A stretch of DNA of 64,000 nucleotides, from NCBI GenBank assembly GCA_040753915.1, contig JBFMDN010000004.1, forward strand, positions 83,622-147,621. The letters run 5' to 3'. The notes under the pieces are model-generated. The model did no database searches. It had not been told where the DNA came from and saw only the letters and a program-made list of their open reading frames with translations. Source of the stretch: JBFMDN01 sp040753915 (GTDB lineage: Bacteria > Desulfobacterota > Desulfomonilia > Desulfomonilales > Desulfomonilaceae). Below, piece by piece: positions 24,201 through 33,500 of this stretch. How positions within the stretch are numbered: the stretch's first letter is position 1; every line of letters starts with the position of its first letter. The translations under genes were made by a program, and so were the position numbers.

Positions 24201-24478
24201 CTGAGACCGTTGCACCGCCGATGCAGTATGACCTTTTCAGTGTCCGGGATGAACGGGCTGCAGCGACTCCGCAAGCTTCGTGGCAAACCATAACCGATCC
24301 GGCGGAACGCTTGGCAGCGTTTCATGCAGATCGCACTCAACCGGCGTCGGCACGTGTGGAGGCTGAAGGAGTCTTACGCATCTACCGGAAACACAAGGAT
24401 TTCCTGACAGCGTTATCAGAAATGCTTGAGCCGGAAATCATTCCCCTTGGTATACTCATGCTCATTCCGGAGGCGTAA
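21257..24478 (+). CDS. drmD: SNF2-family helicase, DrmD-like (DISARM class 1)
   Basis: 1073 residues. SNF2-type ATPase: Walker A GVGLGKT at 127-133, VVSPAGPLMEQW, DEAH box at 232-235 followed by HC, LTATPHDGND near 272, and the C-terminal helicase part STDSAAEGLNLH plus NRLEQRNGRIDRYGQ. The C-terminal third is a long accessory region with coiled-coil-like charged helices. A large SNF2 helicase directly followed by a giant adenine methylase and a DUF1998 helicase matches class 1 DISARM (drmD-drmMI-drmA/B), a phage-defence system. The next gene begins two bases after its stop, so they are co-translated. Confidence 0.82.
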   Translation: MTDVMKLLPGTEVRARGLRWDLIATETLGQQTLCRLRGLEGAVIGQEFDFLHPFEKVEPVQHQIRPDLAAPLANWLVYHQAFLLDQALGARALSAVQPGRLRIEPYQLVPVLRAIRMSRPRLLLADGVGLGKTIQAGLIITELVARRLAHRILVVSPAGPLMEQWQIEMRERFGLRLEVIDRAKLQEIRRSTELGSNPFDHVSLGLVSIDFLKQESVLDQLERSSYDVVVIDEAHHCMDVGASPSRDDSQRRRLAEILARLCDALLLLTATPHDGNDRSFSSLCELLDPSIVDGRGSLRGERYRDHVVRRLKKHIRVPDPNNPAMTRELFPERVVTPVPVELDADRQTEFVALQRSLLDLVAPELRRAFRGKNYSDVLAWIALLKRSVSTVLACEETLRVVADRFQTFVTETAESQEMRRQRIRSLREYERKLQRFGFITAEEEQERSNLEAEDIAQQLASMQRELRRGSYRQAKISDVVEHLDKLVSLAEEAREQDPKLDVLVKTIEEIRLGEPKANVLVYTEYIDSQRAAVTKLRESDLGTVITMNGQDNEKTRIAITERFRNHDGLILVSTDSAAEGLNLHQRCHHLIHLELPFNPNRLEQRNGRIDRYGQTVEPHVKYLYLRGTFEERILLRLIAKYEKQRSRLTFVPNTLGLSTSTDATQARLLKGLIDDDNKLFKEEPPLFDLTEGDENQGVDDATKELLEEIDRSLRSYREAARSHAWLGDVGLNADVKLQREADEAREEGSRAEGVDLPRFVCDAILLDGGDVNGELHDAYFTVRLPPHWTHGLDDLPGYDPDRRIVRLTRHLDVMDDGHGKSVGFLGRAHPLVRRALDRVRNISFGAATTSGQDPRASVVRADVTKPTLLFTFLGRVASRAGRELERVLAVRIGMNGEPEFFESAEGWMNLADPAKAVRTTDVWKESFQSWAGDAAQRARAAASHGFEAIAREFANTRRQSLSRELAAEEEWLKKRVDEITGSETVAPPMQYDLFSVRDERAAATPQASWQTITDPAERLAAFHADRTQPASARVEAEGVLRIYRKHKDFLTALSEMLEPEIIPLGILMLIPEA

Positions 24479-24479
24479 C

Positions 24480-27400
24480 ATGGCACTGGATCTCACAGAT
24501 TGTCAGTTCCACGGTCCGGCGCTTCCGGAGCCATTCGTTAAATTCGAGTTGGGAAAAGAGCTTTCCAAACTCAAGCTCCTCCCGAAGGCTACCGGTGATG
24601 AGGACCGGCAGCTCCGCGAAGCATGGAATTCCTACCGCCGGAACCTGCGGGCACTCGCCGGCGGTGGACCGTTACGCGTCCGCAACCAGGTCATCGACCC
24701 CATTGCAAGACTCATTGGCTATGCCGGGACCGAAAGTGCGCCGGACGTTCAAACCCGTGAGGATCTTGAGGCCGGTGGAGCGTTTCTCGTCTCAGAGGAC
24801 TCAACGAAACGACTGCGAGTGTGGACGACAAGCTTCAACGAAGACCTGTACGCTCCGGCAAAGCGTGGCCGTGCGTACCGATTCAGTCATTTGCGGATTG
24901 CACAGCGGGTGCTGCTAGCCACCGGTGAACGGCTGGGTCTTCTCACCAACGGCGTCCAACTGGTGATCCTGATCTCCGATCCTGCACGGCCCGATTCGAC
25001 CGTGACCATTCCCCTCGATGGCGGGTGGAAGCGGAGCCGTGATATCCCCGACTCGTTCAAGTTCCTTCTGGCGATAGCTTCTCCCCGCGGTGTCGAGGCC
25101 GTCCCGGACCTCGTTGAAAAGGCCCGATTACAGCAAACGCGGGTAACAAAGGAGTTACGGGTCCAAGCCCGCCAGGCCATCGAGCATTTTGTGCAGGAGG
25201 TCATGGATCATCCCGCAAACGCGGAATTCTTCGCATCGCACACGGACCGGGACGCTCTCGCGAAGGCTCTTTGGCGAGAAGGGCTTGTCCTTGTGTACCG
25301 GCTCCTCTTCATACTCAAGCTGGAATCGTCGAACGACCCGGCCCGTTCCTTCACGTTTGCGTCCACAAGTCTGTGGCGCAATACCTTTTCCCCCAGCATT
25401 ACACTCGCTCGTTATGCCCGTGATGTGCTGGAACGCGGGACGGAGACCGGTCGGCTGCTCGAAGACGGCCTGCGGGGCCTGTTCCGCATGTTCGAGGATG
25501 GTGTGGAATGCACCGAGCTTGTCGTCAAGCCGCTGGGAGGAGCCTTGTTCGGGGCCGACTCCTCCCCGACCCTATCCAAGCTCGCATGGGGTGAACGTGC
25601 AGTGGCTCGGCTGTTCGACCAGTTGCTCTGGACACCGAAAAGACGAGGCTCGGATGCCAGGGAACGAGTTCATTACGGACCGCTGGACGTGGAAGACCTC
25701 GGCAGGGTGTACGAAGCCCTCTTGGAGCTTGAACCCGGCATAACCTCGGAATCCATGTGCCGTTTGAGACGGCAGAAGCTTGAGGTCGTGGTGCCGACTG
25801 CACAGGGTGAGAAATATCGCGCCACAGGAGGGACCCAGTCCGACAATTCCGATGATGCAGATGGTGATGACGCGGAGTCCGACGAGGACGATGCTCCCAC
25901 CACTGGCAAGAAGACCAAGGTTCAGTGGATCGAGGAAATTCCTCCCAATCGATTCTATCTGCGTGTCGGGCTTGGGCGTAAGGCTAGCGGTTCGTACTAC
26001 ACCCCGCACTCGTTCGTCCGGTTTCTCGTGCAGGAGACGCTCGGTCCACAGGTTGCTGATCGCAGCCCGCAGGAAGACCCCAAGCCTTCGGAAATCCTCA
26101 AGCTCAAGGTACTCGATCCTGCCATGGGAAGCGGGCATTTCCTCGTCGAAGCCTGCCGGTTCCTGGGAGACAAGCTCTACGAGGCGTGCCGCCTGTGCGA
26201 TGAGAAGGCGTCCGACGCAGAACGAAAAGCCGAGAAGCTCAAAGGCTCTGCGAAGGATGAGGCCTTGGCACATGCCCAAGAGTGGCGGCAGCGCATCCTG
26301 GATCTGCCTGATCCCACCGCTGAGCTGCCCAAATATCTGCCCAGCCGATCGCCGGAACGCGAAGAATCCGGATATTCCCAGAAAAAGGCTGAGGCCTTGT
26401 GTCGGCGACTCGTGGCAACACATTGCCTGTACGGGGTTGACAAGAACCCCTTGGCCGTGGAACTGGCGAAGCTTTCCCTTTGGCTGGAATCCCATGCCGA
26501 GGGCATGCCCCTCACCTTTCTCGACCACCGTCTCGTCGTAGGCGATTCTCTCACCGGACCATTCTGGGACAAGCTTATCTTCTATCCGGGGAAGCCTCAG
26601 GAGCCCATCGAGAATCTTTTTCAAGGAGAGCCGGTTCAACAGAAACTGTTCCACCGAAACCTGCTCACGAATTTCACCAAGGCGCTTGGCCGAGCCATAC
26701 GCAATGTCCGCGATCTTGAAGCAAACGTGGGCATCACCTTGGCCGAAATCGAGGACAAGAAACGCCTCAAGGCTGAAATGGACCGGGCACTTCTGCCCTT
26801 CCGAGTGGCTGCCACAGCCTGGAGCGGCGGCGTAATGCTCGGGCCTGAGAAGTGTGATGACGAATCATACGCGGAGATGCTCCAAGTCATTGCTCAGACA
26901 GGAGACCTTCCGCAAAGGATCGAGTCAGATCGATTGCGTGACGCCATATCCAAGGGCTTTGGCCTGCCTGAGATCCCCACTGAACGAGACGTTCTGTATA
27001 AGCTGATAGGCTCAAATGGGTTTGTGTCGGCACTGCCCTATGACCTCACATTCCCCGAAGTCTTCTATCCCAACGGCATACCCCACGGGAAGAGAGGGTT
27101 TGATGCGGTGCTGGGGAATCCGCCGTGGGACACAATTCGGAAGAATGAAGACCATTTTTTCGGCATGTACGATTTCGCATTCCTTGATCCGCCGACCAAG
27201 AGAGAGAAAAGTGCTATCAAGCAACGACTGGTTCAGAATCCCGTCATTTTTCGGGAATACACTGATCTTGTAGAGAATCTTCTGCAGCGAGATCGGATCA
27301 ATGACGAACTCTTTACGACACACAAGTTCAAGGTGAAAGGGCAGCTCGCAGGGCGTGGCACTTACGATGATTACATGCTCTTTGCAGAACGCGCGACACA

Positions 27401-28805
27401 GGTTGTAAGTAACAACGGGCTCATCGGCTATGTCTTGCCATCGGCATTTCATGCCAATGAAGGAGCCACAGGCACTAGGCATTTGTACCTGGAACAACTC
27501 GGCTTACACTGCTGCTACTCCTTCGAGAATAGGCGGAAACTGTTTGAGATCGACTCTCGCTTCAAGTTTGCCCTGGTTGTTGCGAGCTACGCACAGGCCG
27601 GTCGACCGTTCTCAGGTGCGTTTTATCTCCATGACGACGAGTGGCTTTTCCGCAAGGATAAGGACCGGCAACCACTTCTCTACAATCTGGATTTTGTTCG
27701 ACGTACCGGGGGCGATTATCTGAGTCTCCTGGAACTTCGAGATGAGCGCGATCTGCAGACTGCTGAAACGTGTTATGCCAATGGTGAACTGTTTGGGAAA
27801 CTTTGTGAACGCTTGAACATCAGATTGAGCCAGGAAATTAATATGACCTACGATTCATGGCGGTTTACCCCGACCTCCCAGGTCCTGCCTCGCGGCGAGG
27901 ACCCGCGTGCCCCCGATGTTGCTGCTCGCCTGCTTGAGATGGGCTATCTTGTGCTTCACGAAGGGAAGACCTTTCGCGATTATGACGATCATTGGGAGGA
28001 CCGGCCCCGGTACTTGATTGCTATCGGCATAATTCAGGACAAACCACATTGGGTGGAATCTGCACGCCACTTCCGGCTGGCCTTCAGGGACATCGCTCAA
28101 TCCACCAATGAGCGCACGGCAATCTTTTCGATAATTCCTGCGGGTTGCATTGCCGGAAACAAAGCACCAATAGAACCTGAGGCGGGCCAACGAAGCAATG
28201 CATCTTCCCTTTCAATAATTGGGATAACGAACTCCTTCCCATTTGATTGGAGCTTGCGTCTGAGGGTAGCGGCTACAGTTAATCTCTTCATACTGAACAG
28301 CGTGGCTGTGCCGAGCATTGATCGAGAATCTTCATTCCTCTCTCATTCAGCCTTACGCCTCACCTGCAACCACGCAGGTTACGAACCGCTCTGGCATGAG
28401 CAAGTTGGCGACACCTGGCGTGAATCAAACAAGGAGCCTTTCACATGGCCGGTTCTCGCAGGTGACGACGAGCGATGGGAGGTACGTGCTGCAATCGACG
28501 CAGTGGTCGCGGATGCTTATGGCCTAGACAGGAGCCAGTACGAGCATATTCTCTCAACGTTTAGCCACAGGAGCTATCCTAAGGCCCCGCACCTTTGCCT
28601 CGACAAGTTCGACGAGCTGGATGCCACAGGACTGGAAGCCTTCACCAGGAAATACGACCCGTACTGGGATATACCCTTGAACGAAAACCTGCCCCAACCG
28701 GTAATTGACTTGCCGGTTTCGGAGGGGCCTGTGGGAGAGGACAACCAAAACCTCTTCGGCGATATAGGCTCTCGCGGCCGAACGAGGACAAGACGCCGGA
28801 GGTAG
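24480..28805 (+). CDS. drmMI: giant N6-adenine DNA methyltransferase, DrmMI/PglX-like
   Basis: 1441 residues from the ATG at 24480, with TTCCGGAGG upstream; in-frame sequence further up overlaps the helicase. GSYYTPHSFVRFLVQETL opens the methylase core; SAM motif DPAMGSGHF near residue 547; catalytic motif NPPW near 880. About 500 N-terminal residues resemble the Eco57I/PglX-type N-terminal domain, and about 400 C-terminal residues should be target recognition. In DISARM the methylase marks host DNA; in BREX the similar PglX does so. An acidic linker (about 450-480) separates the domains. Confidence 0.88.
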   Translation: MALDLTDCQFHGPALPEPFVKFELGKELSKLKLLPKATGDEDRQLREAWNSYRRNLRALAGGGPLRVRNQVIDPIARLIGYAGTESAPDVQTREDLEAGGAFLVSEDSTKRLRVWTTSFNEDLYAPAKRGRAYRFSHLRIAQRVLLATGERLGLLTNGVQLVILISDPARPDSTVTIPLDGGWKRSRDIPDSFKFLLAIASPRGVEAVPDLVEKARLQQTRVTKELRVQARQAIEHFVQEVMDHPANAEFFASHTDRDALAKALWREGLVLVYRLLFILKLESSNDPARSFTFASTSLWRNTFSPSITLARYARDVLERGTETGRLLEDGLRGLFRMFEDGVECTELVVKPLGGALFGADSSPTLSKLAWGERAVARLFDQLLWTPKRRGSDARERVHYGPLDVEDLGRVYEALLELEPGITSESMCRLRRQKLEVVVPTAQGEKYRATGGTQSDNSDDADGDDAESDEDDAPTTGKKTKVQWIEEIPPNRFYLRVGLGRKASGSYYTPHSFVRFLVQETLGPQVADRSPQEDPKPSEILKLKVLDPAMGSGHFLVEACRFLGDKLYEACRLCDEKASDAERKAEKLKGSAKDEALAHAQEWRQRILDLPDPTAELPKYLPSRSPEREESGYSQKKAEALCRRLVATHCLYGVDKNPLAVELAKLSLWLESHAEGMPLTFLDHRLVVGDSLTGPFWDKLIFYPGKPQEPIENLFQGEPVQQKLFHRNLLTNFTKALGRAIRNVRDLEANVGITLAEIEDKKRLKAEMDRALLPFRVAATAWSGGVMLGPEKCDDESYAEMLQVIAQTGDLPQRIESDRLRDAISKGFGLPEIPTERDVLYKLIGSNGFVSALPYDLTFPEVFYPNGIPHGKRGFDAVLGNPPWDTIRKNEDHFFGMYDFAFLDPPTKREKSAIKQRLVQNPVIFREYTDLVENLLQRDRINDELFTTHKFKVKGQLAGRGTYDDYMLFAERATQVVSNNGLIGYVLPSAFHANEGATGTRHLYLEQLGLHCCYSFENRRKLFEIDSRFKFALVVASYAQAGRPFSGAFYLHDDEWLFRKDKDRQPLLYNLDFVRRTGGDYLSLLELRDERDLQTAETCYANGELFGKLCERLNIRLSQEINMTYDSWRFTPTSQVLPRGEDPRAPDVAARLLEMGYLVLHEGKTFRDYDDHWEDRPRYLIAIGIIQDKPHWVESARHFRLAFRDIAQSTNERTAIFSIIPAGCIAGNKAPIEPEAGQRSNASSLSIIGITNSFPFDWSLRLRVAATVNLFILNSVAVPSIDRESSFLSHSALRLTCNHAGYEPLWHEQVGDTWRESNKEPFTWPVLAGDDERWEVRAAIDAVVADAYGLDRSQYEHILSTFSHRSYPKAPHLCLDKFDELDATGLEAFTRKYDPYWDIPLNENLPQPVIDLPVSEGPVGEDNQNLFGDIGSRGRTRTRRRR

Positions 28806-29690
28806 AGCCCCGCAGGAGGGGCAATCCTAATAATTCGCGATGCCGAGCAAGGCAGGGAGTGGCATCCGTCACCCCGGCGAATGCCGGGGTCCAGGCATTG
28901 TCCTGGATTCCGGCCTTCGCCGGAATGACGAGGAGCATTCCGTGCATCGGATTGCAGGATCCGTCACCCCGGCGAATGCCGGGGTCCAGGAATTGTCTTG
29001 GATTCCGGATTGTCGTGTCCGTCACCCGGGCGAAAGCCGGGGGCCGGGCATTGTCCTGGTTCCGGATTCTAGTATCCGTCACCCCGGCGAAAACCAGGGT
29101 ACAGGCATTGTCCTGGATTCCGGCCTTCGCCGGAATGACGAGGAGCATTCGGTGCGCCACATTGCAGGATCCGTCACCCCGGCGAATGCCGGGGTCCAGG
29201 GATTGTCTTGGATTCCGGATTCTAGTATCCGTCACCCCGGCGAAAACCAGGGTACAGGCATTGTCCTGGATTCCGGCCTTCGCCGGAATGACGAAAAAGT
29301 GGCCGTTCCATTTCTAACTCAACGCGCATGGGCCTTCGCCGGAATGACGAGGAGCATTGCGTGCACCGGATTCTAGTATCCGTCACCCCGGCGAATGCCG
29401 GGGTCCAGGGATTGTCTTGGATTCCGGATTGTCGTGTCCGTCACCCGGGCGAAAGCCGGGGGCCGGGCATTGTCCTGGATTCCGGATTCTAGTATCCGTC
29501 ACCCCGGCGAAAACCAGGGTACAGGCATTGTCCTGGATTCCGGCCTTCGCCGGAATGACGAGGAGCATTCGGTGCGCCACATTGCAGGATCCGTCACCCC
29601 GGCGAATGCCGGGGTCCAGGCATTGTCTTGGATTCCGGCCTTCGCCGGAATGACGAAAAAGTGGCCGTTCCATTTCTAACTCAACGCGCA
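28806..29690. repeat. palindromic repeat array inside the defence operon
   Basis: About ten alternating copies of two hairpins: CCCCGGC-GAAT-GCCGGGG (within GTCACCCCGGCGAATGCCGG) and TTCCGGC-CTTC-GCCGGAA, linked by GGTCCAGGCATTGTCCTGGA and short spacers such as GAGGAGCATTC. Larger blocks of about 90-330 bases are themselves duplicated (for example around 29060-29300 and 29480-29680). This is a REP/BIME-like family common in proteobacterial intergenic DNA. It interrupts the space between the methylase and helicase genes and flanks the GIY-YIG gene. Apparent open frames here are repeat artefacts. Confidence 0.93.
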
Positions 29691-29923
29691 TGGACCTTCG
29701 CCCGGAGGATGAGCAGCTTTCGGTGCGTTGCTATCCCATAGATCCAGCAACCCCTGGGTTGGAATTGGGTGCAGCTCGTTTGCGCGGCAAATCTACTCAG
29801 CCCGGGAAACTGGTTAAAGAAAAACAGTCGGTGATGTCGCTGGTCGCATCTTTACCGCAAAAAAGCGCGGCATCCGTTGGACGTTCAGGCAAAGCCAGGA
29901 AACAGGTTACAAGGCAGGGATCC

Positions 29924-30214
29924 ATGTACAAGCAACCGGCAGTATACATCCTCGCAAGCAAGAAGAACGGCACCCTGTACATCGGCGTCACATCGGATCT
30001 GGTTAAGAGGATATGGCAGCACAAGAGCGACTTGGTAAAGGGCTTTACCCGACGCTACGGAGTCCATCAGTTGGTTTGGTTCGAGTTGCACGACACTATG
30101 GAATCAGCCATCCTAAGGGAGAAGAGGCTGAAAGAGTGGAAGCGGGCCTGGAAACTGAGATTGATCGAAGAGAACAATCCGGAGTGGCAGGACCTGTACG
30201 ATTCGCTCGTGTGA
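29924..30214 (+). CDS. small GIY-YIG nuclease-domain protein
   Basis: 96 residues; ATG 29924 preceded by AAGGCAGGG. Single GIY-YIG domain: YILASKKNGTLYIGVTSDL gives the Tyr pair and the following Arg (KRIWQHK), and the downstream Glu is in RYGVHQLVWFE or EKRLKEWKRAWK. Members (UPF0213/COG2827) are single-domain putative nucleases of uncertain role. Palindromic repeats lie on both sides (to 29690 and again from about 30330). I have the impression that such genes often sit beside this repeat type, which would suggest a role in repeat spread; that is inference. Confidence 0.85.
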   Translation: MYKQPAVYILASKKNGTLYIGVTSDLVKRIWQHKSDLVKGFTRRYGVHQLVWFELHDTMESAILREKRLKEWKRAWKLRLIEENNPEWQDLYDSLV

Positions 30215-30541
30215 TGGTTCGCATTGAGGCTGTTGAACCCAAGATATGGATTCCGGCCTTCGGCCATAGGCGTTGACTTCATCGATGGCGTAGGTGAGCT
30301 CAGTCAGTTGACTTAACAAGGACCCCCTAACCCCGGCGAAAGCCGAAGTCCATAACATGATGGAAAGACTGGATTCCGGCCTCCGCCGGAATGACGGACC
30401 ATTGGAGGTTCCACTTCTGATTTGACGCGCATGAACATGCGCCGGAATGACGAAAAAAGATGATCGTCACGCTGTGCGGATGCACACCACCCCTGATTGG
30501 GAAGAAGGGAGTTCTTGCTGAATCTTCAAAGGAGACAATTC
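30215..30541. repeat. second, shorter stretch of palindromic repeats
   Basis: Contains degenerate copies of the same family: CCCCGGCGAAAGCCGAAGTCC (30331-30351), TTCCGGCCTCCGCCGGAATGACGG (30373-30396) and a half copy near 30440. The right end carries AAAGGAGACAATTC, the ribosome binding site of the next gene. No other gene. Confidence 0.8.
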
Positions 30542-33500
30542 ATGACGCTCCACCCAATAAGAATCCTCGATCAGGTGCTCGATGAGTACCGGGATTATCT
30601 GCTCACCGAATTCCGTGCCAAAGACCCCAACCTGCGTGCAGCCCTAGAACGCGAACTGGACGCACCTGGCTTTCTTGCTCAGGATACGTTCTATCAGGCT
30701 CATCGCCCCTTCCGCACCGGCAGCCTTTGGCGAGATCTCCCTTTGAACCCCAAGCTGGCGGCAGTCATGGAGAAGCGGTCACGGAGCCCAGAGGCGTACC
30801 TTCATCAATCCCTGGCAATTGAACAATTGTTGTCATCTGCCGCGAATCCGGTAGTGGTGACGACAGGAACGGGAAGCGGAAAAACAGAGGCGTTCCTTCT
30901 GCCCGTCATACAAAATGCGTTTGAGGATTCGGTGCGGTTCAAGAAGTCAGGACTCACAGCAATCCTCGTGTACCCCATGAATGCTCTGGCAAACGACCAG
31001 CGGCAACGCATCGAGGACTACCTGAACGAGGCAGGCATGGCGGGAGCCATCCGCGTAGAGCAGTACGACCGGGGGACTTCGCAGACGAAACGGCAGGAGA
31101 TGAGGGCAAACCCTCCTCACATCCTGCTGACAAACTATATGATGCTGGAATACCTTCTGGTGCGGCCTGCGGACCGGGAAGACATCTTTGCGAATCATCG
31201 GTGCAGGTTTCTCGTCCTGGATGAGGTCCACACGTATCGGGGAATCTTGGGGACCAACATCGCCTTGCTGGTACGACGGGTTCGCACCCACTTAGCCAGA
31301 GCACGACAGGACTGGAAGCCTGATGTGCCGGCCACTGAACGCCCGAAGCGATATCCAAAGCTCATCCCCATCGGCACATCCGCGACCATCAAGTCTCTTT
31401 TCGAGGAGGGGCTATCCAGGGAAGAAGTGATCCGGCTCCGGGACGAGTCGGTTAAGGAGTTCTTCGGCAACCTTACCGGCGCCGACCGTGACTCCATCAG
31501 GGTGTTTGGGGAGGAGCTCAAAGAATTGCAGATCCCTAGCGAGGCAGTCTATCCTCGACGTGCCGGTCAGGTGCGCGTCAGGCACCTTCAAGTGAGTGAT
31601 GTGGAAATCGTTCGGCAGGCTCTGTGTTCTTTGGCACAACTCCCCGAAAACACACCACTGAATGATGCAGCATCCCGATATCGCCTGCTCTGGGATCTGA
31701 ACCGCTGGCTCATCAAACGACCTATGTCGGTGAGTCAAATCGTCGAGGTTATGAGAGCAGAGGTGCCTCAGCGTGCTGACTGCACGGGTAACGAGCTGCG
31801 TGCAGAAGTGGAAGCTGCTCTGGTCATCGGCGCCGCTCTTCCCGACGAGACGCCCGGAGCTTTGAGGTTGCGAGCCCACCGGTTTGTCCGTGGGGGCTGG
31901 AAGTTTCACCGGTGCGTCAATCCCAATTGCGGACGGCTTTACCCCAAGGGAGAAGAACGCTGCACCAGTTGCAACCATGTAACCGCTCCACTCTATCTGT
32001 GCCGGAACTGCGGTGCGGATTACCTGCGATTCGCAGGAGACATCGAGAGTGAGCCGTTGCGTCCCACTGCTGACGTGGCGGCAACGCTCGAATGGATGGT
32101 TTACGAACCCTCAAAATTCGATTCGCCGGTTGCTGCCGAAGAAGACGAGGACGACAGAGAGGAAGCCGCGGAGCGTCCTCCACGAAGGGGCCGAGCCCGC
32201 GTACCGACTCAGATCCGTCGTCGCCCTGTGCTCGAAGGCTCTCTAGACCCTACTACGTTGCTCTTCAGCACAAATCCTGATGAATACCCATGGGTTGTCA
32301 CATTGTCGCCGGCACGCACCCGTTGCCTATGCTGCGGTGGAACGGCAGGGAGCAGAAACGTAATCACGCCTCTGGCCCTGGGGACCTCTGCGGCGGTTAA
32401 GGTGCTGAGTGAAGGTCTTGTCGAGGGGTTGACTGAGGCCAATGGTAACCGCCCTGGGCATGACGGCAAAGAAAGGTTGCTTCTTTTCAGCGACAGCCGT
32501 CAGGATGCGGCGCACCAGGCACGATTCATCATCTTTGCGAGTCGTTATGACCGAATGCGTCGCAGGCTCATGGAGCATCTGCTCAGGGAGCAGGAACTTA
32601 CGGTTCAACGGGCAGTGGAATTGCTCAGCGAATCGGCTGTCTCCCAAAGGGACAATCCTTACGTGCCCTTAGAAACAGACTGGATTCCCGAGGACGCCCG
32701 TAACCGTGTTCAGGCATGGGAAGAGGCGCCGCTCCTCGACGAAATAGCGGTCAATGCAGGTTACCGAGCAACACTCGTGAATCTGGGATTGGTGGGTATT
32801 CGGTATCACCAACTTGACGAATATGTGCAGGCCAAGGGAGAGGATTTGGCCGAAGCCCTCGGCGTCGATTTGCCACAGCTCACGTATATTTGCCGGGTCA
32901 TGCTGGATGAAATGCGGGTGAGGGGCGCTCTTTCCAGGCCGATGCTCCAGTATCACCCTGCGCACATCTCGTGCCCGGCCCATCTCCACGCAGCCGAGTG
33001 GGAACGCACCGTAAAACAACCGCGGGGATACCCTCTCACTCGCCAAGGGCAGGTCGTTGCGGTCATGGATGGTCCCACCATATCAGGCGTTACCGTAAGA
33101 AATGCTTGGCGCCGCCCCCGCTCCGGAGGTCGCGGACCGAGCCTTGAGCGCATCCTTCGCCACCTACTCCACGACTTCGGCGGCAACGAGCCGGATGACC
33201 AAATGATGACGGACATGCTGAGATTCCTCCGAGACGGTAGTTTCATTCTGCCTTATACGTTGTACGGGTATCGGGAGTCTATGCAGTTGCTGCAGGTGAA
33301 TGCAGAAACCATCCGATTGCACGTCTTGAACGATGACACGCGGCTCCATTGCGAGGTGTGCGGTGACGTTCGCTCCGGACCTCATGCCGGAATGCCATGC
33401 TCCCAATGCCACGGTCGGCTGGTACTGTGGGCGGATACCGATGTGGAATTAAACAGGACCGTTCGGCGGATACGGAAGACCGAGGCAGTTCCTTTGGTTG

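Noticed and set aside
28840..29691. Several open frames of 90-197 codons on both strands in the repeat array
   Set aside because: They translate the palindromic repeats (recurring HPGECRGPG and ANAGVQ peptides) and have no ribosome binding sites.
28806..30541. Possible CRISPR array from regularly repeated palindromes
   Set aside because: Spacers are themselves repeated, unit lengths vary, and no cas gene is near.
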